Assembly: GCF_963665245.1 (NCBI RefSeq)
Contig: NZ_OY762268.1
Coordinates: 558,001-622,000 of the forward strand
Source of the DNA: an uncultured Paludibaculum sp.
GTDB taxonomy: Bacteria > Acidobacteriota > Terriglobia > Bryobacterales > Bryobacteraceae
DNA: 64,000 nt
Direction of reading: 5' to 3'
Shown: positions 43,278 through 51,513 of the stretch, in pieces
Numbering within the stretch: the first letter of the stretch is position 1
How the letters are laid out: each line of letters starts with the position of its first letter
Made by a program: the position numbers and the translations under genes
The notes under the pieces: generated by a model
Databases searched by the model: none
What the model saw: the letters and a program-made list of their open reading frames with translations, nothing else
Told to the model about the DNA's origin: nothing

Positions 43278-44478
43278 TGAGCTGAACGTCCTGGAGGGCC
43301 TCAGAACCCGGCTCCACCGCCAGCGCGCCAAGTGGAACATGGTGTTCGTCCTCAGCGGCAAAGAGGCCCTGGAACGGATGGCTCAGGGCGATGTCGACGT
43401 CCTGGTGACCGACATGCGCATGCCGGAGATGGACGGCGTGACGCTGCTGAAGCGCGCCCAGGAGGAGTTCCCCAGGGTGGTCCGCATCGTGCTGTCCGGC
43501 CACGCGGAGCTCGAGGCCGCGCTGCGTGCGATCCACGTTGCCCATCAGTTCCTGAGCAAGCCCTGTGAGGCCGGCATCATCGAGAACGTGGTCGACCGGG
43601 CCTGCAATCTACAGTCCCTGCTGCGCGACGAACTCCTGGAAAAGTGCGTCGGCCGCATCGAGAATCTGCCCTCTCCGCCGGTGGTGTACTCGCAGTTGAT
43701 GGTGGCCCTGAACAACGAATTCGCCAGTCCGCTCACGGTGGCCGCGATTCTGAAACAGGACATGGCGATGTGCGCCAAAACGCTGCAGTTAGTCAACTCT
43801 GCCTTCTTCGGCTTCGCTCAGAAGATCACCGAAGTGGAAGACGCGGTGACCTACCTTGGGTACAACACGATCCGCCAGATCGTGCTCACCGTGGAGGTGT
43901 TCCACCGGCCGAAGAGCAAGTCGTTGCCGTCGATCACCCTGGAAGCGCTGCAGACCCACGCGTGCCTGGTTGGGGCACTGGCGGCGAATCTGCTGACGGA
44001 GAGACGAGACAAGGAAGACGCCTTCATCGCCGGCCTGTTGCATGACATCGGCAAGCTGGTGATGGCCACGGAGATGGCCGAGGCGAACAAGCAGGTGCAG
44101 ATGCTGGCACTCAAGCCGGAGCTCACCCTGCTGGATGCGGAGCGTCAGGTGCTTGGCGTCACTCACGCCGAGATCGGCGCCTACCTGCTGGGCCTGTGGG
44201 GACTGCCCTACTCGGTTGTTGAGGCGGTGGCCAATCATCACACACCTGGCAATGTGCAGGTCTCCGGCCTGAGTGTATTGGCGGCGATCCATGTTGCCGA
44301 CGCCTTGTTGCACGATGAGTTACGGATCCGGCGCCCCAGTTCGAAGCCTCGCTGGCCGATTCTGGACAGTGCCTTCCTGGATCAGCACGACCTGACGAAA
44401 CTCCTGCCGGTCTGGCGCGACAAGGCGCGGCAACAGGTGGACGCCGGCGCGCGCGGCATGGCGCGGGCGCTCTGCTAA
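43246..44478 (+). CDS. Response regulator with HDOD domain
   Basis: 410 residues. REC domain 1-125, phospho-acceptor Asp56 (VLVTDMRMPEMDG). Residues about 140-345 form an HDOD domain: ILKQDMAMCAKTLQLVNSAFFG and FIAGLLHDIGKLVMA, with the HD pair kept. HDOD proteins control development or second-messenger pathways, often without known catalysis. It overlaps the kinase gene by 32 bp, making a two-component pair very likely. The protein ends with a basic tail; no DNA-binding domain is seen. Confidence 0.92.
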   Translation: MDKKTVLFVDDELNVLEGLRTRLHRQRAKWNMVFVLSGKEALERMAQGDVDVLVTDMRMPEMDGVTLLKRAQEEFPRVVRIVLSGHAELEAALRAIHVAHQFLSKPCEAGIIENVVDRACNLQSLLRDELLEKCVGRIENLPSPPVVYSQLMVALNNEFASPLTVAAILKQDMAMCAKTLQLVNSAFFGFAQKITEVEDAVTYLGYNTIRQIVLTVEVFHRPKSKSLPSITLEALQTHACLVGALAANLLTERRDKEDAFIAGLLHDIGKLVMATEMAEANKQVQMLALKPELTLLDAERQVLGVTHAEIGAYLLGLWGLPYSVVEAVANHHTPGNVQVSGLSVLAAIHVADALLHDELRIRRPSSKPRWPILDSAFLDQHDLTKLLPVWRDKARQQVDAGARGMARALC

Positions 44479-44680
44479 GAGAAGCTTGCAGCCGTAAGCT
44501 CTCAGCTCTCTGCCTTGCCGGCAGGCATGGGATGGCGTGGGCTGAAAGCCGATCGCTGACCGCAGACGGCTTCTTACAGTTGTATGAATGCCTCGATCCA
44601 ATCCCCGATCGCGCCACCCATCTGTGCGAAAATATGGGAGTCAGCCCTCTGATTCCAATCCCTTGAGAGAAGACATCCTT

Positions 44681-45967
44681 ATGACCGAAATCGTAGATAT
44701 CGTGGCACGCGAGATCCTGGATTCCCGCGGCAATCCTACCGTCGAAGCAGACGTGTATCTGTCCAATGGCAGCATGGGCCGCGCGGCGGTTCCGTCCGGC
44801 GCCTCCACCGGCGAAAACGAAGCTTGCGAGCTGCGCGACGGCGACAAGAAGCGGTACCTGGGCAAGGGCACGCTGAAGGCCGTCACCAATGTCGGCGACG
44901 AGATTCTGCCCGCGGTGATCGGCATGGATGCCGGCCGCCAGCAGGACCTTGATGCCAAGATGATCGAGGTGGACGGCACCCCGAATAAGAGCCGTCTGGG
45001 CGCCAACGCCATTCTGGCTGTGTCGATGGCCGCCGCCCGCGCCGCCGCCGACGCCTATGGTCTGCCGCTGTACCGCTATCTGGGCGGCGTGAACGCGCGC
45101 ACCCTGCCGGTGCCGAACATGAACATCATCAATGGTGGAGCGCACGCCGACAACAGCGTGGACTTCCAGGAGTTCATGATCAGCCCGCACGGCGCCGATA
45201 CGTTCACGAACGCGATCCGCATGGGCGCGGAAGTGTTCCACACGCTGAAGGGCGTGCTGAAGGGCCGCGGGTATTCGACGGCCGTCGGCGACGAAGGCGG
45301 CTTTGCGCCGAACCTGAAGTCGAACGACGAAGCGGTGGAAGTGATTCTGGAAGCGATCACGAAGGCCGGCTACAAGCCCGGCGAGCAGATCTCGATTTCG
45401 CTGGATCCGGCGGCGAGCGAGTTCTACGATCGCGACAAGCAGAAGTACGTGTTCAAGAAGAGCGACAAGCGCGAGCTGTCCAGCGACGAGATGATCGCGT
45501 TCTGGGCCGATTGGGTGGCGAAGTACCCGATCCTGTCGATTGAAGACGGCATGGCCGAGTTCGATTGGGCGGGCTGGAAGAAGATGACCGACCAGTTGGG
45601 CAAGAAGATCCAGTTGGTGGGCGACGACCTGTTCGTGACGAATCCGGAGATTCTGGCCAAGGGCATTGCGACCGGCACGGCGAACTCGATCCTGATCAAG
45701 GTGAACCAGATCGGCACGTTGACCGAGACGCTGGAAGCGATGGAGATGGCGTTCAAGGCGAACTACACCTGCATGACCTCTCACCGCTCGGGCGAGACGG
45801 AAGACGCCTTCATCGCCGACTTGGCCGTGGCGACCGGCTGCGGACAGATCAAGACAGGTTCGGCGAGCCGCACGGACCGCATGGCGAAGTACAACCAGTT
45901 GCTGCGGATCGAGCAGGAACTGGGTGCCGCCGCCCGTTACGCCGGCCGGAAGGCCTTCCACCAGTAA
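44681..45967 (+). CDS. eno: Enolase
   Basis: 428 residues, full length. REILDSRGNPTVEADV is the N-terminal signature, SGASTGENEACELRD follows, and the magnesium ligands lie in SLDPAASEFYD, SIEDGMAEFDW and VGDDLFVTN. SHRSGETEDAFIADLAVA is the C-terminal signature. ATG at 44681 gives the standard MTEIVDIVARE start; the frame to 44588 is not homologous. It converts 2-phosphoglycerate to phosphoenolpyruvate and lies 9 bp before gpmA. Confidence 0.98.
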   Translation: MTEIVDIVAREILDSRGNPTVEADVYLSNGSMGRAAVPSGASTGENEACELRDGDKKRYLGKGTLKAVTNVGDEILPAVIGMDAGRQQDLDAKMIEVDGTPNKSRLGANAILAVSMAAARAAADAYGLPLYRYLGGVNARTLPVPNMNIINGGAHADNSVDFQEFMISPHGADTFTNAIRMGAEVFHTLKGVLKGRGYSTAVGDEGGFAPNLKSNDEAVEVILEAITKAGYKPGEQISISLDPAASEFYDRDKQKYVFKKSDKRELSSDEMIAFWADWVAKYPILSIEDGMAEFDWAGWKKMTDQLGKKIQLVGDDLFVTNPEILAKGIATGTANSILIKVNQIGTLTETLEAMEMAFKANYTCMTSHRSGETEDAFIADLAVATGCGQIKTGSASRTDRMAKYNQLLRIEQELGAAARYAGRKAFHQ

Positions 45968-45976
45968 GGAGCCCGC

Positions 45977-46726
45977 ATGTACAAACTCGTTCTCATCCGC
46001 CACGGCGAAAGCACGTGGAACAAGGAGAACCGCTTCACGGGCTGGACGGACGTCGATCTCAGCGAGAAAGGCGTCCAGGAGGCCGTGGAGGCGGGTCAGG
46101 TGTTGGCTAAGGAAGGCTTCCAGTTCGACTTGGCCTATACATCGGTGTTGAAGCGTGCGATCAAGACGCTGAACACGGTGCTGGACCAGATGGATCAGTT
46201 GTGGATTCCGGTGGAGCGTTCGTGGCGGCTGAATGAGCGTCACTACGGCGGTCTGCAAGGTCTGAACAAGTCGGAGACGGCGGACAAGTATGGCGAGGCG
46301 CAGGTGAAGATCTGGCGCCGCAGCTATGACGTTCCTCCGCCGGCGCTGACGGCCGACGACGAACGGTTCCCGGGCCGCGACCGCCGCTATGCGGATGTCG
46401 CGCCGGCGGATCTGCCGTTGACGGAGTGCCTGAAGGACACAGTGGCGCGGTTTCTGCCGTTGTGGCACGAGTCGATCGCTCCGGCCGTACAGAGCGGCAA
46501 GCGGGTAGTGATCGGCGCGCACGGCAATAGCCTGCGGGCACTGGTGAAGTACCTGGACAACGTAAGCGAGGCCGACATTCTGGAGCTGAACATTCCGACG
46601 GCGATGCCGTTGGTGTATGAGCTGGACGCGGACCTGAAGCCCATCAAGTCGTACTATCTCGGGGATCCTGAGAAGGTGAAGGCGGCGATGGACGCGGTGG
46701 CGAAGCAGGGCCAGAAGAAGGCGTAG
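45977..46726 (+). CDS. gpmA: 2,3-bisphosphoglycerate-dependent phosphoglycerate mutase
   Basis: 249 residues. LIRHGESTWNKENRFTGW is the histidine-phosphatase motif with the phospho-His at residue 9. NERHYGGLQGLNKSETA and GAHGNSLRALVKYL are further active-site segments. It converts 3-phosphoglycerate to 2-phosphoglycerate. AAGGAG precedes the ATG. It sits directly after enolase, so two consecutive glycolytic steps are co-transcribed. Confidence 0.97.
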   Translation: MYKLVLIRHGESTWNKENRFTGWTDVDLSEKGVQEAVEAGQVLAKEGFQFDLAYTSVLKRAIKTLNTVLDQMDQLWIPVERSWRLNERHYGGLQGLNKSETADKYGEAQVKIWRRSYDVPPPALTADDERFPGRDRRYADVAPADLPLTECLKDTVARFLPLWHESIAPAVQSGKRVVIGAHGNSLRALVKYLDNVSEADILELNIPTAMPLVYELDADLKPIKSYYLGDPEKVKAAMDAVAKQGQKKA

Positions 46727-46800
46727 ACCGGGCACAGACAGAAGGCGATCGCTTCGATTCCCTTCTTGAAAGGCGCGGCTCCGATTGCAGGAAGTGGAAG

Positions 46801-46843
46801 ACGCGGGTTCGGTTCCGGAGACGGGACCGGGCCCGCGTTCTTT
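46801..46843 (+). terminator. Hairpin terminator after eno-gpmA
   Basis: ACGCGGG and CCCGCGT form the outer stem, with CGGTTCC and GGGACCG pairing inside, then TCTTT. It lies 74 bp past the gpmA stop and is GC-rich with a short T run. Confidence 0.55.
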
Positions 46844-46914
46844 GCGTTCAGGCGCACTTGTGGCGAGGGCCGAGTGAGCGGACGGTTTCCGCAGTGCGTT
46901 TCGAGTGCCCGGTA

Positions 46915-47787
46915 TCAAGTCCAAGGCTCCTGATCCGGTGAAAAGGGGACCGGGTGGTGTTCCTGGATGTTGAGGGCTTCGAAGCGGTCTGTTCCCTGCC
47001 CTGACGATGACTGCACGGCGGTGGCTTCGTTTTCCTCGAAGTTGCCGGACGAGGGTTGTGCGGTTGGACTCCCGTTGGGTTCAGACTTCGGTTCCGTTGG
47101 GTTCGGGATTTCGAAGGTAACCTCTTTGTTTTCAGGATCTGTTTGGTTCGTTTCGTAGTTTTGCGAAGAGGCCTCCGAGGATGGACGGGCGGCGTCCATG
47201 GGCTGATTCCAGTCCAGCGCGTCGGAGTTGCAGGGCTCGAGATCAGACGGATGGTCTTCGAAGGTCGCGTCCGCGAGAAGCGTGCCGAGTTCCGCCGGGC
47301 ACTTGGCACGCAGGTCAGCCAGATTCCTGAGGGAGTTGTTGATGACGCGTTGCCAGTGGGCCATGTAGCGGAGAGCCAGCGCGGGGGCGTTCGACTGGGC
47401 GGCCAGTTGTTGGAAGGCTTTGGCCTGCTGAAACGGCACGGTCAACCCGGTGTATTGTTTGTTCCAGCGTGCGCGATTGTCTTCGAGCTCCATCAACTCC
47501 AGTGAGGCCTGATAGCTGGTATAGCGGGCGAGGTTCCAGTAAGCGTCGGCGATGTTGGAGACAATGTCGACCTCGACGGTGTCGGTGGGCTGAAAGCGTT
47601 GCATGAACGCCTGGCGGTGGTCGAGGAAGAGACGGCGGCAGTCGTCCGTGAGGAGGACGGGCGAGTCGGCGGACATACCATGAGTGACGGCATTGAGAGC
47701 CGAGCGGGCCTTGCCCTCGGCGGTAACCGGGCCGCGCGACTTGCAGCCGTTGATGCGAGCCTGTTCGGCCCGGGAGCGCTTCTCCAT
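46915..47787 (-). CDS. Hypothetical protein with acidobacterial/planctomycete RGPVTAEGKARS motif
   Basis: 290 residues. The N-terminal NGCKSRGPVTAEGKARSA followed by NAVTHGMSA matches a family of small uncharacterised proteins common in Acidobacteria and Planctomycetes. Residues 40-170 are helical with many aromatic residues; the C-terminal about 110 residues are low-complexity and rich in Glu, Ser, Pro and Asn. ATG at 47787 is preferred because the motif then lies near the N-terminus. Function unknown. It lies next to an IS110-family element. Confidence 0.65.
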   Translation of the reverse strand: MEKRSRAEQARINGCKSRGPVTAEGKARSALNAVTHGMSADSPVLLTDDCRRLFLDHRQAFMQRFQPTDTVEVDIVSNIADAYWNLARYTSYQASLELMELEDNRARWNKQYTGLTVPFQQAKAFQQLAAQSNAPALALRYMAHWQRVINNSLRNLADLRAKCPAELGTLLADATFEDHPSDLEPCNSDALDWNQPMDAARPSSEASSQNYETNQTDPENKEVTFEIPNPTEPKSEPNGSPTAQPSSGNFEENEATAVQSSSGQGTDRFEALNIQEHHPVPFSPDQEPWT

Positions 47788-48004
47788 AAATAAACCAATC
47801 CTTTCTGTTTGCTCGATCCGCCGTCGTGGGCGGAAGGTGAGCGTATGGCGGAATTGGAGCATGAGGGAAAAAGCGATTTGGAGGCTTGGAGCTGTAAGTG
47901 GTTGAAACAGATCGGAAGATATTTTTTGAATCGGCCGGACTAAAGAAGCTTAATCGGGCAGATTGGCGGAGTTCCCGAGGAGTGCCTGGACATGTCTGGG
48001 CCCA

Positions 48005-48077
48005 TCGAAGGGGCGTTCGAAACTGGTACATGCTCCGTTGAAGAAGCGTTCGCAACCGGTGCCCGCTCCATTGAAAG
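48005..48077. repeat. 33-bp imperfect direct repeats next to the transposase
   Basis: Units start at 48005, 48038 and 48071 (TCGAAG, TTGAAG, TTGAAA) at an exact 33-bp period, with about 2.2 copies. They lie at once downstream of the transposase stop, so they may belong to the element's end. Confidence 0.7.
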
Positions 48078-49322
48078 TCACCCCTCTACGGCCCGGGGTT
48101 GGAGTGGCTGAAGGTCGTCGGAGTATCCGAGGGCCCGGAGTTCTTTCTTCACTCGCTGCAGACGACGCTTGGCTGCTTGCGGTGTGGTTGTCGCTCCGTA
48201 CTCGATGTACTCGGCACCCTCATGCAGAATCTTCCAGATCACCACGCTCATGTGTCGCGCGATCGCCCATACCGCCTTCGCATACCCCAGTCTCGGCAGC
48301 AGCCGCCGGAACTTCTGCTCGAAAAAGCTGTTCTTCGTCCTCACCGCCGCTTGTGCTGCCTGGCTCAGTACCCGGCGTAGGTACATGTTGCCCTTCGCAC
48401 ACCGGCTGCTGTGGTTCTCACCCGCACTCTCGTTGCTCCCAGGACACGCTCCAATCCAGGAACTGAATTGGCCCGCCGTCGCAAATGCTTCGGCCCTCAC
48501 GCCCGCCTCGGCGATGATCTGCTGTGCCGACAGCACGCGAATCCCCGGGATCTTCGCCAGCCGATGGATCGCCTCCGTGTGCTGGTGCATGGCTTCGGCT
48601 GCCAGACGCATCAGTTCCTCCATTTGCTGATCCACCAAGGCGCAGTGCTCCAGGTGCTGGTGCAGGAGCTTGGCATGTGTCCCGCTCACTGTCCCGGTCA
48701 GGGCCTCCACCAGTTGTTCCGGCTCGCATTGCACCCGCGCGTCGGCCAGTGCGGCCAACTTCACCGGGTCGGTTTCCCCTTCGGCCAGAGACCGCAAGAT
48801 GCGCAGCCCACTGGCTCCGAACAGATCGGTGACCACGCTGGACAGCTTGATGCGTGTCTCCTCCAGCAAGCTTTCCACTTGATTGTGGATCCGCACCCGA
48901 TCGCGCGTCAGCTGCGCGCGCCGCCGCATCAGGCTGCGCATCAGCCGTTGGTCGGCATCGGGCACGAAACTCATCGTCAGTTCTCCGGCGGCGTGCCGGC
49001 GCACCAGGCGCTGCGCATCCTTGAAGTCCGTCTTCTTGCCTCGGGGCGCCCGGTTGCTCCAGGCCTGCGCCAGGAACAGTCGAAAGTGGTCCTCCAGCGC
49101 CAGCCACACCGGCTTCCAATACTGCGCCGTGGACTCCATGACGACTTCCCGTACTCCATGCTGCTGCAGCCATGCCGCCAGATGCATCAGTTCGGCCGTG
49201 GTGGTGCCGAAACGCCGGCTCTCCAGGCGCATGGTTTCCGGTTCCTCTTCACCGCCAAAGAAACCGACCACCACCATCAACATGCGTTTGTGTACGTCAA
49301 TGCCCGCTATAATGTTGGTCAT
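48078..49322 (-). CDS. IS110-family transposase (DEDD recombinase)
   Basis: 414 residues. DEDD catalytic residues predicted as Asp9 (AGIDVHKR), Glu63 (VMESTAQYWK), Asp99 and Asp102 (KTDFKDAQR). The C-terminal Transposase_20-like domain has IPGIRVLSAQQIIAEAG and WIGACPGSNESAGENHSSR with Ser299 as the candidate catalytic serine. ATG at 49322 gives MTNIIAGIDVHKR; a frame to 49373 is possible but unneeded. It appears intact. IS110 elements move as circular intermediates, guided by a structured noncoding bridge RNA from an element end. Confidence 0.95.
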   Translation of the reverse strand: MTNIIAGIDVHKRMLMVVVGFFGGEEEPETMRLESRRFGTTTAELMHLAAWLQQHGVREVVMESTAQYWKPVWLALEDHFRLFLAQAWSNRAPRGKKTDFKDAQRLVRRHAAGELTMSFVPDADQRLMRSLMRRRAQLTRDRVRIHNQVESLLEETRIKLSSVVTDLFGASGLRILRSLAEGETDPVKLAALADARVQCEPEQLVEALTGTVSGTHAKLLHQHLEHCALVDQQMEELMRLAAEAMHQHTEAIHRLAKIPGIRVLSAQQIIAEAGVRAEAFATAGQFSSWIGACPGSNESAGENHSSRCAKGNMYLRRVLSQAAQAAVRTKNSFFEQKFRRLLPRLGYAKAVWAIARHMSVVIWKILHEGAEYIEYGATTTPQAAKRRLQRVKKELRALGYSDDLQPLQPRAVEG

Positions 49323-49530
49323 ATTGTTGTTTCCGGCGTGGAAGCGGAGAACACGCAAATTGTAGTAACTCACCGTTTCGTGCTGCCGCTTCCCCAGCCG
49401 GGGCCGCGACGCACATTCATTTGCCCTTGAGCGTATTCCGGGTCAAACTCCTTCACGGCTTCAACTGATCCAGAGCGGTTCCGACCTCAACCGCCCACGC
49501 CGAATCCAACATAACGCACCGCCCCACTCC
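49323..49530 (-). ncRNA. Candidate bridge-RNA region upstream of the IS110 transposase
   Basis: About 200 bp upstream of the transposase holds no gene. On the minus strand it contains short dyads, including GCGGTT...AACCGC (49475-49494) and CCCC...GGGG near 49394. In the IS110 subgroup the bridge RNA is encoded upstream of the transposase; in IS1111 it is downstream. This call is positional only; no loop structure was verified. Confidence 0.25.
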
Positions 49531-49536
49531 ACTTTC

Positions 49537-49626
49537 ATCCGCTTTGGCGGCCCGCAGGGCCATGCGGGACTCCTTCCCAGTCGCGGTTCGCAGCGCGTCT
49601 TTATCCGCTTTGGCGGCCCGCAGGGC
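49537..49626. repeat. 24-bp direct repeat pair with internal dyads
   Basis: Copies at 49537-49560 and 49603-49626, 66 bp apart. Each reads ATCCGCTTTGGCGGCCCGCA plus GGGC, with CCGC-TTTG-GCGG and GCCC-GCA-GGGC hairpins. Sequence after each copy is also similar (GACTC). The rest of the gene-free stretch up to 49902 shows only a short A/G-rich Shine-Dalgarno before the next gene. Confidence 0.75.
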
Positions 49627-49902
49627 TATGGTCGACTCTGTTGAAGACGCGAGGGTATGACCCGCTTCCGCTCCCTGACGGTCACGGCTCGGACTGGTAC
49701 GTTCCTCGCGACTGGCGGCCTCGTTGCGGATTCAGTCTCACTTGGCAGGCGTCTGCTGATTGTCCGGGCTTTCGCCACGCGTACGATCCCTTCCTCGTGG
49801 GGCTCGAAAGAGGGCAGGCTTCCGGGGCGAACTGGGGGCTGGATGTCACAACGGCGGATGCTGGCTCGTCATCATTGCAGAAGCAACAAAAGGAGACCCT
49901 GC

Positions 49903-50397
49903 ATGACTGGCAAACTCAATATCTTCGCCGCTGCCCCTTCCCTGGTGAAGGAGTGGCAACGGGCCATGATCGCCCTTTCCGCCTCCTCCAGCCTTGAGCC
50001 TGGACTGACGGAACTCGTGAGGCTCCGTGCCTCCCAGATCAACGGCTGCGCCAACTGTTTGAATCTCCATGCAGCCGAAGCGCGTGAGAACGGGGAAACC
50101 GAGCAGCGCATCTACGTGCTGCCAGGGTGGCGCGAGGCTCCCTGCTATACCGAGCGTGAGCGCGCCGCACTGGAATGGACCGAGGCGTTGACGCGCCTCT
50201 CAGAGGGCCGCGGGCACGCGAGCGCCTACGAAGCCCTGAAGGCTCATTTCACGGAGGAGGAGCAGGTGAAACTCACGTTGACGATCAACATCATCAACGG
50301 GTGGAACCGCATCGTGGTTGGTTTCGGCCTGTGGGCCGAGCCGGCGGACATCAAGGCGATGGCCCAGGAGTTCGCTGCCCAGGGGGCCGTAGCCTGA
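49903..50397 (+). CDS. Carboxymuconolactone decarboxylase/AhpD-like protein
   Basis: 164 residues. CANCLNLHAAEARENGE is the CxxC...H motif of the AhpD/CMD fold with redox-active cysteines. ATG at 49903 is preceded by AGGAG; longer frames upstream are not homologous. The ATG of the sigma factor gene overlaps its stop (TGATG), so the two are translationally coupled. The CMD plus ECF sigma pairing is a known ECF41 arrangement; the CMD protein is the likely target of the sigma factor. Confidence 0.92.
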   Translation: MTGKLNIFAAAPSLVKEWQRAMIALSASSSLEPGLTELVRLRASQINGCANCLNLHAAEARENGETEQRIYVLPGWREAPCYTERERAALEWTEALTRLSEGRGHASAYEALKAHFTEEEQVKLTLTINIINGWNRIVVGFGLWAEPADIKAMAQEFAAQGAVA

Positions 50398-51254
50398 TGA
50401 GCGGCACGGGCACAGAGGACGCGGCGGCGGCCTTTGGACCGTTGCGTTCGAAGCTCGTGCGCGTTGCGTACCGCATGCTCGGCTCCGTACCGGACGCCGA
50501 GGATGCGGTGCAGGAGACCTTCATCCGCTGGATGGGGGTTGAGCGCGGCGACGTGCGCGAGCCCGAGGCTTTCCTGCGCCGCACGGTGACCCGCGTCTGT
50601 CTGGACCAGCTCAAATCCGTGCGACGCCAGCGGGAAACCTATATTGGTCCCTGGCTGCCCGATCCCATCGTGGAGGAGGACGAGGTGGAAGATGTCACCT
50701 TGCCACTGATGTTGGCGCTGGAGCGGCTTTCGCCGTTGGAACGGGCGGCTTTCCTTCTCCACGATGTGTTCGGGCTGGGCTTCCAGGAAGTTGCGGCGAC
50801 GATCGACAGAGACCCGGCCGCCTGCCGGCAGCTTGCTGCCCGCGCGCGCATCCATGTTCGTGAGGCGAGGCCGCGCTTCGAGGTTGAGAAGAAACGCGGT
50901 CTCGCGCTGGCCGAGGCATTCTTCTCCGCCTCTCGCGGTGGCGACATGAAAGCGCTGGGTGCACTGCTGGCTGATGACGTCAGAGTTCATGCGGACGGCG
51001 GCGGCAAGCGCCGGGCTGCCACAGAACCCGTGGTGGGCTTCGATGCCGTGATGAACCTACATCGGTATCTGGCGGGGTGGTTCCACAAGAATCAGTCGAA
51101 GCTGGTTCGCGTTTGTTTTGTGAACGGGTTGCCTGGGTTCATCACTTGGGAGTCCGACGGTGAACTGCAAACAACGGCTCTGGCGATCGAGGATGGAAGG
51201 ATCGCGGAGATCTATGTGGTGCGCAACCCGGATAAGCTGAGGCATCTGCATTAG
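50397..51254 (+). CDS. ECF41-type RNA polymerase sigma factor with SnoaL-like C-terminal extension
   Basis: 285 residues. Sigma region 2 at about 15-80 (RVAYRMLGSVPDAEDAVQET) and region 4 at about 110-165 (LERLSPLERAAFLLHDVFGL). The C-terminal half is a SnoaL/NTF2-like domain. It has the ECF41 linker and tail motifs: WLPDP near residue 86, DGGGK near 203 and NPDKL near 279. In this group the extension acts as a fused regulator, so no separate anti-sigma factor is needed. Its ATG overlaps the CMD gene stop. Confidence 0.93.
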   Translation: MSGTGTEDAAAAFGPLRSKLVRVAYRMLGSVPDAEDAVQETFIRWMGVERGDVREPEAFLRRTVTRVCLDQLKSVRRQRETYIGPWLPDPIVEEDEVEDVTLPLMLALERLSPLERAAFLLHDVFGLGFQEVAATIDRDPAACRQLAARARIHVREARPRFEVEKKRGLALAEAFFSASRGGDMKALGALLADDVRVHADGGGKRRAATEPVVGFDAVMNLHRYLAGWFHKNQSKLVRVCFVNGLPGFITWESDGELQTTALAIEDGRIAEIYVVRNPDKLRHLH

Positions 51255-51323
51255 GGGGCGAGCCGGAAGGTGCAGGCAGGTGCAACCGTTTTGTCGCTTT
51301 TCCCTTTTCGTGTTGGAATGAAA

Positions 51324-51485
51324 TCACTCGTGGAACCCGGCCGCGGACAGCGCCTTTGCCGTCGTTCCGTACGGCATCTGGGTCAGGTAGCGAACTTCGT
51401 TGTTGAACCACCTGTGCCTCAGTGGACCGGCGGGGCCGATTCGCTGCAGGCAAACAGGCTTTCCGTCAAACTGCGGATGGATCAC
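51324..51485 (-). CDS. Possible small protein or gene fragment (53 aa)
   Basis: A GTG-started frame of 54 codons. The translation has PQFDGKPVCLQRIGP, HRWFNNEVRYLTQMPYG and a terminal ALSAAGFHE. Codon third positions are GC-rich as in neighbouring genes, so it looks coding. A stop lies just upstream of the GTG, so it may be the tail of a longer gene lost by deletion. No family recognised. Confidence 0.35.
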   Translation of the reverse strand: MIHPQFDGKPVCLQRIGPAGPLRHRWFNNEVRYLTQMPYGTTAKALSAAGFHE

Positions 51486-51513
51486 TCGTCAACCGGGAGA
51501 ACCATGATCGGTC

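Larger units (their letters stand above)
48005..49626 (-). mobile_element. IS110-family insertion sequence, ends approximate
   Basis: The core is the intact transposase gene. No terminal inverted repeats can be seen, which is normal for IS110. The bounds given include the 33-bp repeats on one side and the noncoding stretch with two 24-bp repeats on the other. True ends could lie inside or outside these limits. Confidence 0.4.

Noticed and set aside
44159..46924. A 921-codon frame antisense to HDOD, eno and gpmA
   Set aside because: It is a by-product of high GC and codon bias on the opposite strand; its product has no family motif and eno and gpmA are certain genes.
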